A stretch of DNA of 64,000 bases from Pyropia yezoensis (taxonomy: Eukaryota; Rhodophyta; Bangiophyceae; Bangiales; Bangiaceae): NCBI GenBank assembly GCA_009829735.1, contig CM020618.1, forward strand, positions 24,537,346 through 24,601,345, in the 5' to 3' direction. A program made the position numbers and the translations under genes. A model generated the notes under the pieces. That model worked only from the letters and a program-made list of their open reading frames with translations, was not told the DNA's origin and ran no database searches. Below are positions 23,836-30,929 of this stretch, piece after piece; position 1 is the stretch's first letter; the number at the start of each line of letters is the position of its first letter.

Positions 23836-23870
23836 CTCCAAGTCAGAGCAGAGCGGCAAGCCAACCATGA
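19881..23870 (+). CDS. Pol of W, second copy, full length
   Basis: Full 1,329-residue pol with protease, reverse transcriptase, RNase H, integrase and C-terminal chromodomain in the order given for the first copy. The chromodomain lies at about 23,660-23,780, and the last residues (APSQSRAASQP) follow it closely. The chromodomain places the element among chromoviruses, which in other lineages direct integration to particular chromatin. The stop lies 129 bases before the end of the convergent extra gene. Confidence 0.93.
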   Translation: MKRVASRSPTHGRVKVLTRPRGVRPRDKAPPQKHDPSRIVSVLVGSNYQVAARLWLQDGYEFTSRVIVDTGSAASLIRQDLLPEGTDVSPAGSPEWRMFDVNGGLLPIVGSIALTVCIGFYQTQVNFGVVSNMSVPVLLGTDYLDLHVPAVCGPEGIIRMRNGETVPILRKGRTVSPTTHQPRENSPKGGGSTTHVRVCKGTVVPPRSRTFVRVRTRFRGNGLVSPVDRVYYTHQVQVAWGPMTCGDDQTWWVEVLNTSEEPRRLPGGMKIASISTFEGNVVAVTQQQWEDIGMAGSADQSSSSTAKSPTVHRENIPECLHGRLDELIQKHHKLWNGDLGLIKATEHRIVLKPGARPVRLSPYRMGPDSRELTREQVQRMQDMGVIEPCSSEWASPIVLVPKSDGTMRFCIDYRKLNERTVRDSYPLPRMDDCLDSLGEAQYFSTLDCNAGYWQIPIRKEDRHLTTFTCHCGVYQCTRLPFGLCNAPATFQRAIDLILAGVKWQIALVYLDDIIVFSGTAEEHLSHLDRVFTLLGEAGVTLKPTKCHLFSNEVEYLGHIVRPGRILVNEKNLMAIRRAKFPQTQTQLRSFLGMCNVYRRFVANYAKVSAPLNHLVSSKMPKRLDAPKPPEQEAFDRLRELLCNPPVLAIPRPGAHYIVDVDASYDQLGCCLLQQQPSGEYLPVGYFSKGLSPAQKNYSVTEVEGLGVVWAVSMLRPYIEGRKFLIRCDHNALKWILTTTACTNNRLNRWRLCLAEFDYDVEYRPGPKHAVADALSRIPTDGKDTSPIPEELPHVAVTTRSGTVLDPRMPGMAKLLPVSLDEFVQAQESDKLCRRLRKELDQAQPTRFFLNDNGILCRKGYTQGDKQVVVPKELRKSILQREHSSPLGGHPGSTRMYQTLRKKYYWPSLVADVYGYVAACATCAKNRLMESRQTSSMRLFPATEPFAAIAVDLLGPLPRTPEGYEYLLVMCDRFTKLTRVSPLKDITAVDVLSELLDVWVASYGIPDSILSDNGPQFASVLYQGVMKMLGVQTNFATPYHPQTNGQVERFNRTLVRQLRHYVHDHVVTWARYASLLVTAYNSQVHSSTGEAPFAFVCPRRLPSVAVERLTQTEGETSTQTPSQAKASLLQRLEEMIPLVRATMEKAQARYKRYFDVRVRHRRDPLRVGDWIYVNSHDNKGGKLVFKTLGPYHILKTDGRRLTIESDDGIRTINGNHATRAPEPPEGDPAWERALQAWKVPSLPTSSNKPLEAVFDKFVGHGYDESGRLMLRVRWFGYGPTSDTWEFVEDLPVEKVRRYCQTVGISIRRRSTRTSGDEVPAPSQSRAASQP

Positions 23871-23998
23871 GTACAAACGCATACCATGGTTCTTCAAAGA
23901 TTCTCTACTAACAAAGCCGACTATGGCACAATACAAAACGAGAAGAATACCCACCACTCTTCTCACCAAGGGAAGAACAAGTCGTTCGACCGCTGACT

Positions 23999-25915
23999 CT
24001 AGCGTTCCATATGGCCACCCCCACCACTATAGGGACCGCCCGACCACGAACCCCCAGGGTCGTAGGCCGGTAGCGGAGGGGCGTAACCCACTCGGGAGGG
24101 CCCCGGAGTGGAAGCACTGGGAGGGGCCCGCCGACTCGCGGACCCATCCCCGTCGTAAGATAGATGTCCGGAGGTACTCCCTCCGTGACGCGGAAGCTGC
24201 TGCTGAGTCGACAGCAGCCGTTGGACAAACTCGTGTCCAACCGCGAGGCGAGTGACCTCAGCTGCCAATGACTGTCGCGCCGTGGCTGAGTCGCCCGACG
24301 CGAGGAAGTGACTGACACGCCGGGTGACCCAAGCCAACGTGTCAAGGGAGGCCACGAGTGAGGCCTCCACCGTGGCGTCATACATGATGGCTCCCAAGTT
24401 GGGAAGCATCTCGCCAACGCCACGCGCAATCGGCATGGGTACCGGAGTTCGGACCCGTAGCGAACCCAACGCCACGTCGGGGAAGGGCTCGAGGAACTGG
24501 AAGGGTGGAGCCTGAGTCGGCTCCACACCCCCCGAGGTCGGAGTCGCGACCCGCGGGGAAGACGTCGGCACAGCTCGCCCGCGGCTTCGAGGGGCTCCTC
24601 GATGAGCACCACGACGAGTCGTCGCCGATGATGTCGCCCACCCAGAGCCAGGGGGCGACGTAGAGGGAGTAACCCCCTCTGCGTAGGGAAGGGAAGAGTC
24701 CCCCAACCCCTCACGCAAGAGCAGCTGCCCCTGCACCAGAGTATGGGTGACATGGACGAACTCCCGGGGTGGCTCACTCTCCAACCCCGGCTCTGGACGC
24801 TTGTTGCGGCGGAGGAAGGGTTCCAGCTGCGCCCAATCGAGTCGATTGTGCAGGGTGACCATACCCTTAAGGAGGAACGGAGCCAGGTCCCCCGCGCCCA
24901 AGGCTAACCAGTGGAAGCCAAGGGTTTCCATACCCTCCACCAGAGCCGGTGGGAGGTGCCACAGGTAACCCCGATGGACTACATCGGAGTACCAGCCCCG
25001 AGCCACCACGACCACCCAGTGCGTGGCGAGGTAGGCGAAGACCCGGTTACCCTCCGAGCTGGAGCGTAGCACGGAGCCAAAGTAGGCAACGAGGAGGGGG
25101 ATCCGAGCCGGAAACCCACAAGGTACCTCCACTGTCTCCCACCACCCTGGGAGAAAAGGGTACTGGTGCTCACGCTCCTCCAGAGGTACGTGGGTGAACT
25201 CCACCCGCGACCCGTGGATGAGGAAGCCCGAGGAGCCCCGGAGTCGGAACTCCTCTCGCACCACGCCGTGTTGGGCGTGGGCGTCCTCTCCGCCCAGGTA
25301 GGCACGGGGAAGGGCACACCACTCGGTAGACACAACCGCGTGGGTGTCGTCGATCTCCTTGTCGCCCGACCCCAAGGCGAGGGAGGTTGACAACGCCTGG
25401 ACTTCAGGCGCGTCCGCCAGGCAGAGTAGCGCTGGTAGGTCGCAGACCACCCCATCAGGTAGAGTCACCTGGTTGGGGTACCGACGAGTCCGGCGGTACC
25501 ATACGTCGGTCCGCCGTGGCTCGGGGATGATCAAGTAGACATCCTTGAGCTTGCAGTCGGGAAGCTCCCCGACTGACTTGGGAGGCGCCCAGGCTCGGGG
25601 CCCCATAGGAGGACGGGGCCGCGGCGGGAGTAGCAGCCGTGACTCAGGAAGGCGGGGGATGGGAGTCACATCCCCTTCCGCCACCGGGTTGGAAGACCCA
25701 TCCCCCGGTGGGACCACGGCCGAGGGGGCAGTAGGAGGTGATGGGGCGGGGACGGCTGAGGCGGCCGCCTCCGACCCTCGCCCGGGACGAGTCGTCTCCA
25801 TGGCCGACCCCCGGCTGAGAGACTCCTCAGTCCCGAGGGCCTCCTCTCCCGTCCGTCGCTTGTCCGACAGAGACGTCGGAGACGGGGACAAAGGCCGACT
25901 CGGCTCACCCGCCAT
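23999..25915 (-). CDS. Extra antisense gene of W (unknown function)
   Basis: Minus-strand gene between pol and the 3' LTR, convergent with pol. The frame is open from 26491 but its first 190 residues are low-complexity; I take the ATG at 25915 (MAGEPSRPLSPSPTSLSDKR), giving 638 residues. The N-terminal quarter is disordered and Ser/Pro-rich. A folded-looking core contains WWETVEVPCGFPARIPLLVA, YFGSVLRSSSEGNRVFAYLATHW and RGYLWHLPPALVEGMETLG. A later block reads LVQGQLLLREGLGDSSLPYA. The C-terminus is Gly/Ser/Pro-rich. The core aligns block by block with the antisense gene of family X at 58255-60198. No known domain recognised; not a gag, envelope or pol fragment as far as I can tell. Confidence 0.75.
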   Translation of the reverse strand: MAGEPSRPLSPSPTSLSDKRRTGEEALGTEESLSRGSAMETTRPGRGSEAAASAVPAPSPPTAPSAVVPPGDGSSNPVAEGDVTPIPRLPESRLLLPPRPRPPMGPRAWAPPKSVGELPDCKLKDVYLIIPEPRRTDVWYRRTRRYPNQVTLPDGVVCDLPALLCLADAPEVQALSTSLALGSGDKEIDDTHAVVSTEWCALPRAYLGGEDAHAQHGVVREEFRLRGSSGFLIHGSRVEFTHVPLEEREHQYPFLPGWWETVEVPCGFPARIPLLVAYFGSVLRSSSEGNRVFAYLATHWVVVVARGWYSDVVHRGYLWHLPPALVEGMETLGFHWLALGAGDLAPFLLKGMVTLHNRLDWAQLEPFLRRNKRPEPGLESEPPREFVHVTHTLVQGQLLLREGLGDSSLPYAEGVTPSTSPPGSGWATSSATTRRGAHRGAPRSRGRAVPTSSPRVATPTSGGVEPTQAPPFQFLEPFPDVALGSLRVRTPVPMPIARGVGEMLPNLGAIMYDATVEASLVASLDTLAWVTRRVSHFLASGDSATARQSLAAEVTRLAVGHEFVQRLLSTQQQLPRHGGSTSGHLSYDGDGSASRRAPPSASTPGPSRVGYAPPLPAYDPGGSWSGGPYSGGGGHMER

Positions 25916-26918
25916 CACGCGACCAACCTTGACCGACTCGGTGAGGTTGAGCACGGGGGGGGACACGACCCGCTCCCCCTCCGACGACAACCAACCTTGA
26001 CCGACTCGGTGAGGTAGAGCAAGGGGGGGGGACACGACCCACACCCCCCACCGACAACGAAGAAGCCCGACACAAGGGGCAGCGCGGGGAAAACACAACC
26101 CCGCCGACGAAGAGAAGGGGGGGGGAACACGACCCGCGCCCCCACCGACAACGAAGACGCCCGACACAGGGGCGGAAGGGGGAAGACACCACCCCAACCA
26201 ACGACACCAACCGCACGGCGGGAAGAGACAGACCCGCCGACGCGAGGGAGCAGCGGCGGGAAGGCACACACCCGCCCGCACACACGAAGGGGAGAGAAGA
26301 CCCCGCACCGGCGGCCGAGTCCCACCGCCGGCGACCGAGTGCAACACCCCCAACTCGGGGTGCGCACACCCCTCAACCCTGACTAGAAAGGGGGGGAAGG
26401 AGTGAGGAACACCCCGCAGAGAGCCAGCTGGGGGTGGATCGAGCTGAAGGGGGGGACACAACCCGACCCCCCGAGAGCAACCGTACCCCAACTGAAGGGG
26501 CAGGTGCAGGTCGACGTTCCGAGTGAGAACGTCGACGCCCTACTCCTCCAGTTGAGGGGCAGGGGGTGTGGCGGAGGTACGCCGACACCCAGGTTAGGGG
26601 GCTCACCCACACGTGAGTCCACCCGTGGAGCACCCTGACCAGGTGGGGGACGACTTTCCCCCACACCTGTTTCGCGTGGAGGGGGCTCCTCTACCCAGTG
26701 TCAGGGCAGAGAGCGCACCCCACGGAGAGGGACTGCCTCTCCCGGAGGGCCCCGCCGGACGCGAGTGCAACCCCGGCGTAACCCTGGTGCACGCTAGACG
26801 CCAGCGATGCACCGTACTTTGCATCTCAACTCGGGAATTGCATCCTCCTCTCCCGGTCACTGCGACTCGCGCTGATTGGACGTCCACCGGGACGGCTGGA
26901 CTTTTGAGAAGGGGGAAA
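25916..26918. other. Spacer of W with G-rich degenerate repeats
   Basis: About 1 kb between the start of the antisense gene and the 3' LTR. It holds repeated pieces such as CCTTGACCGACTCGGTGAGG (near 25926 and 25994), GGGGGACACGACCC and CCGACAACGAAG between about 25,920 and 26,180. It probably contains the promoter of the antisense gene. No separate gene is supported. Confidence 0.5.
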
Positions 26919-27457
26919 TGTGGGAGATTGGGCCGGAATTCGGTACCAATACTTTGAAGATTCGGGTCAAGTGGACCTGACCGGAAGTCGAAATTCACCC
27001 GACCCACGATGGTGAAACTTCTGACTTCTGGACGGAAATTCGACTAGGACTTCCGACATACTAGAGCAGGGTAATGCTGCTGGTATTTGTTTCTTGGGAT
27101 TTTTGCACGGGAGCCAGACGGATTTCTACGCTTTGAGTTCTTTGCATGTGGAGTGATATGATTGGTTTGTTTGAGGGTTCATTTTCTGAGTGTTTTGAGG
27201 GGTTGCGTGAGCGTGTGAGGAGGGTTGATAAGGAGGGACAGCAAGGCAGGGAGGGCCCACCTTGGCTGGCCAAGCAAGAAAACACCGTCTGGCTCCGACA
27301 CATCTTGTTCGTGCCTTGGTGAGTGGACCCGCTCACCACACGCAAGTTCCGTGTTCGGCTGTGTGGAGGTGCTTGCTTCCGGTGTCCCAAGTTGGGATAT
27401 CGGCAATACTCCTCTTCCTTCCCTGACTCGGGGTTGGTGGTTGGGAGTACTGCTACA
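26919..27457 (+). repeat. 3' LTR of W (539 bp)
   Basis: Same length and sequence as the 5' LTR. Its right edge joins the transposase gene at the CCCCT target duplication. Confidence 0.95.
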
Positions 27458-27462
27458 CCCCT

Positions 27463-29851
27463 CAAACTCCCCAGAGACAGCAGTGTTGGCCATCAGCGAG
27501 ATGATCTCGGACACGTCCATGTGGGCGTGGTCAAACGGAGTCACCACGCCGTGCGCCCGCCGGCGCACCTCCGCAATCGCCTCCGGCGGAAGCACGTTGG
27601 CTTTGAGCCAGCAGTTTGCCAGCTGCTCCGCGGGCGTTGCGCTCCACTCCTCGAGTATGATTCTCGCCGCGTCCATCAAACGGGCTTGGCCGCCGACGTC
27701 CAAACCCCCACCACGTGGCACACGGGGCGGCGGGGCTCCCGAGGCAACCAGCGCGTCAATGTTCGAAACCACCCGCTGTAGCAAGCAAAACTTGTACCGA
27801 CGCTTCAAAGCTGCTATCACCCCGGCATCGAGAGGTTGAAAGACAGCCGTCGTGTTGGGTGGCAGTTCGATAATCGTGACTTGTGGGTCCACAATGGCAC
27901 TGTGGCAGCCGAGGTTGTCCATTATGAGGTACACATGACTGGCCGTCCGCTGTCGAATCGCAGGCAAGAATACCTCCTTAAACCATCGCTGGAACACAGA
28001 GGAGTCCGTCCATGCAGAGCGTTGGGAGAAGTATGGCAGGGGGCAACGGTTACCCGGCCCCATGAAGCACAGTGGCTGCGCCGCCTTGCCAATCATAGTC
28101 ACCGGGAGCTTTACCGACCCTGTTGCAGTGCAACGCAAAGTGAGGGTCACGTGATCCTTGCTCTTCATCGCCTTCGACCCGCGCTCACGCCGACGGTCCT
28201 CCACTGGTACGTACGAGCGGGATGGCGAACCGCGGTACAGCAACCCAGTTTCGTCGACGTTGTAGATCAAATCAGGGTCTACGCCTCGTAGCTGGCGACG
28301 AATGTCGTCCATCCGCGCCGCTGCCTCCTCCACATTGGCTGAAGCGCCGGCGCCGTTTAAAGCAACGCTGGCCCATCCGAAGCGTCGTGCCCAATTCTGC
28401 AGGTAGCCATTGGAGGCCGAGAAATTGGTGACGCCCAGAGAAGTAGCAATCTGCAAAGCCTTGCACCGTAGAATCGCGAGGGAAAGCGGCGCACGTTTCC
28501 TGCCCCGGCCACGCACAGCGTGGCACCAAGCAGCCAGTCTCGAGTCAATTTCCGCGAAATCAGTCGTCTTCGTAGTCACGGCAGTGGCCGGCACCCCAGC
28601 CACAGCTCTCTCGAGGTAGACGCCACGACGCCGGTAGATGTTTCGCAGGGCGGTGTCGGAGTACGCCCCGCCTAACTGCCAGGAGATATAGCTCCATGTC
28701 TTGCCAGTGTCCCGCCAGCGGATCACGCGAAGCTTTGTATCGAGAGACATGGGGGTCCGTGCTCTCCGCCCCCCCCCCACAGCACGGGCCGGAACCCTGG
28801 CCCGCGGCGGTGTCGTAAGCACGGCGTGTGCGGTCACGGCTGCGACGTGGGCAGCCGCCCTTATCCCGCTCGACCACTCAGGCGGTCCGCCAGGATGTGC
28901 CAGAGCAACCGTGGCCTCGGCCGCTGCGGCGGCCGCGTCAACAGCACAAGCGATCGCGACGGGTGCTCGCTGGGTAGGCACCGGCGCGCACTGCAGGTGT
29001 CCCGCGGACGGCCCCGTCGGGGCGATCGCTGAGTCCGCCGCCGCGGCTGCGGGGGGCACGGACGCCGCCAACACAGGTCCTGCGGGCAGGGAGGCAGCCG
29101 ACTCAGGCACGGTGGCCAGGCGCGCCGACGTAGCCGCGGTCGCCATTAACACGCCCACAGGCTTCACTGGAGACAGGGCGTGCGCTGAGGCACTTCCCGG
29201 GTCTCTTAGCGGGGCGCCGGCTGGGGCCCGCCCCCTGCGAGCCCCCGGGGACGCCAAGGGAACGGCGGCATCCCGGGCCATCAGCCCGGGAGCCGGAGAG
29301 CTCCCCGCCGCGCCGCGTGGCGCAGCGGCCGCCCGCGTGCCCACCGTTGCCTGCGCCGTGTCGCTCTCGGAGCCAATATCGGGAATGGCGGCCACTGGTG
29401 TACGGGCAAGCCGCCCAGCCCGAGAAAGGGCTGTTGTGGCGGCTGGGGGTGGCGGGTGGGTCATCACACCAGCGCCAGCACGCAGGGCCCCGGCCCCAGA
29501 CCGGTCCGCGCAGCCGCCGATCCCGAGAGTAGCCGTCTCGCGCTCTCCCGGATCTGTCCTGTGACCCGGGCCGGGGGCCGTGCGCCGTCGCGATCCGCGC
29601 CCCCCCACCCCGCCGCGGCCCCGGCCGGGGGCCATACCGGCCGCGATCCGCGCCAAGCCGAAAGGCTGGTAATCAGGAAAGGGTAGAACGGCGTCGGTGA
29701 AAACAGGGGTAGCCCAATCGGGACGGTGGATGGGGATGAAGCGCAAGGAAAGCGTTACAAATGAACGAGGGTGGATACCGCACACGGTGCTCGGCAGGTG
29801 GGATCCGGGTGGCAGCGCCGCGTCGCGCCATGTGCGTTGGACGACAGCCAA
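27463..29851 (-). CDS. pogo-like DDE transposase, main part
   Basis: Transposase of the DNA transposon, cut by the W insertion. The recognisable core starts at an ATG at 28750 (MSLDTKLRVIRWRDTGKTWS), a helix-turn-helix of Psq/CENP-B type. A second DNA-binding block follows (SASNGYLQNWARRFGW), then the DDE_1 catalytic domain with all three acidic residues: NVDETGL near 28.25 kb, IMDNLGCHS near 27.91 kb and PLDAGVI near 27.83 kb, preceded by LPPNTTAVFQ. Upstream the frame is open to 29851 as an Ala/Pro/Arg-rich stretch; the true start is uncertain. The family cuts and pastes its element into TA sites. Coding is lost where W enters after GEFEG and resumes on the far side of W. Confidence 0.85.
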
Positions 29852-29954
29852 ATTTTTAGCTGTGCTTCCGCGTCAGTCCAATTAAATATCCTCTCAAATA
29901 TGTGCCCATGTTTGACGCGGAACATTCAGTCGGGCTGAGGACGCCTGTCGTGCG

Positions 29955-30002
29955 ATGTGCGGCTCGGTTATGTGACGGGGGTCATATAACCGAGCCGCAC
30001 AT
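29955..30002. repeat. Hairpin at the right end of the pogo-like transposon
   Basis: Inverted repeat of 21 bp arms with one mismatch around a 6-base loop (CGGGGG): ATGTGCGGCTCGGTTATGTGA at 29955-29975 against 29982-30002. It lies just inside the terminal repeat and may be a transposase-binding region. Confidence 0.8.
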
Positions 30003-30018
30003 AACCGAATACGCACTG

Positions 30019-30929
30019 TACTAACTACCCTCCACCCCAAGATGCAAGTCCCTCTGGTCACACGTAACTTATAGATACCGTGACCAATACGGACTCCCAA
30101 CTTGAAAGTTAAGGGTTAGAAGTAGTCCCCCTGTATTAGGGTCACAATACGGTCATCCATATTGCTACATATCCCCCCCTTAGATTCGGCCCGTCCTCGG
30201 GTCGTGTTGCATTCGGGTGTCCGAATGTAAGTGGGTCGCGCGACCGTTTACCAGTCGGGTGGGGCTTTGGGCCCTGTCGCAACAGACACCCCTTTTCCGG
30301 GTTGTCTGAGGGGGGTGCCCCCCTGTATCGGGCGGCACCGGCTCCGGTGGGAGCCGTGTCGGCTCCTGTGGCTCCTCTGGCTTCGCCAGTGTCACCTTCT
30401 GCCCCTGTCATGCCTGACGGGGGTCCCCGTCTATGGTATGAGAGCGTTGACGCCCTCGTTGCCCGCGAGCTGCGGGAGGGTCTCTCTGTTACCTGAGGGG
30501 ATATCCCCCCAGGTGCTGCGGTGATTGGTTCCGCGCGATGCTTCAGTGGTGTGCTGGACCGCCTCCAGATAGCTCTGGAGGAAATGGAGGCTGGCCGCAG
30601 CACCCTCGTGGAACTTTGCCCTTAGGTAACTCAGGTGATTGACCGTCGCGAGATTGCCGACCGGTGGAGTATGGAGGCGTACGCGTCTACGCGTGAGTGG
30701 CCTCCTTCGGGCAGCGGGGGTTCCCACTGAGGAGTGCTGTTGTTGTGGGGCAGAGGGACCCGGTGACCCTTGTGGTGGCCGGGTCGTAGTGAGTATGAAC
30801 TCATCCCCCGCTGGGGCGTTTGCATGATACGGATGGCTGCCTTTTGGGGAGTACCCCGTCTGCCTTAGCGGTGGCTTGCCTTGGTTTTTCTCGCGCCCCC
30901 AACCCATCCTGGTTGGTTAATACTCATGA
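30019..30929. other. Unassigned region between pogo-like element and Z
   Basis: Mostly unexplained. On the plus strand at 30,300-30,830 short open stretches such as ESVDALVARELREGL and GVLDRLQIALEEMEAGRSTL look like old coding sequence, perhaps the gag-like part of a decayed retroelement. No family can be named. Confidence 0.3.

Larger units (their letters stand above)
10749..27457 (+). mobile_element. Ty3/gypsy chromovirus, family W, looks whole and young
   Basis: Complete insertion flanked by CCCCT at 10744-10748 and 27458-27462. Order: 5' LTR, leader, gag, pol, an extra minus-strand gene, spacer, 3' LTR. The two LTRs (10749-11287 and 26919-27457) are identical over all 539 bp by direct reading, so the insertion is very recent. 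The element is inflated to 16.7 kb by a 500-N gap and a 6.47-kb repeat of the leader-gag-pol region; without these it would be about 10.2 kb. Main genes are open where readable. The insertion site is inside the pogo-like transposase gene. Confidence 0.92.
10329..30018 (-). mobile_element. pogo/Tigger-like DNA transposon, split by element W
   Basis: Putative ends both read CAGT next to TA: CAGTACGTACGCGG at 10329 and, on the minus strand, CAGTGCGTATTCGG starting at 30018. About 16 of the first 22 bases agree, so the terminal repeats are imperfect. TA at 10327-10328 and 30019-30020 fits the usual Tc1/mariner/pogo target duplication. Without the inserted LTR element the transposon is about 2.98 kb, normal for a Tigger-like element. 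It encodes one DDE transposase on the minus strand, whose last 40 or so codons are separated from the rest by element W. Confidence 0.7.

Noticed and set aside
28701-29564. Plus-strand 287-codon frame
   Set aside because: Shadow of the Ala/Pro-rich front of the pogo-like transposase frame; no domain.
26919-29851. Transposase with a long Ser/Thr-rich C-terminal extension ending near 27179
   Set aside because: The extension is antisense reading of the W 3' LTR. The true C-terminal end lies on the other side of W at 10627-10748.
30170-30830. Antisense extra gene for family Z
   Set aside because: It is on the expected strand, but it lies beyond the block after pol that both Z copies share and that probably holds the 3' LTR. 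It shows none of the WW..VEVP or LWHLP blocks of the W and X genes.
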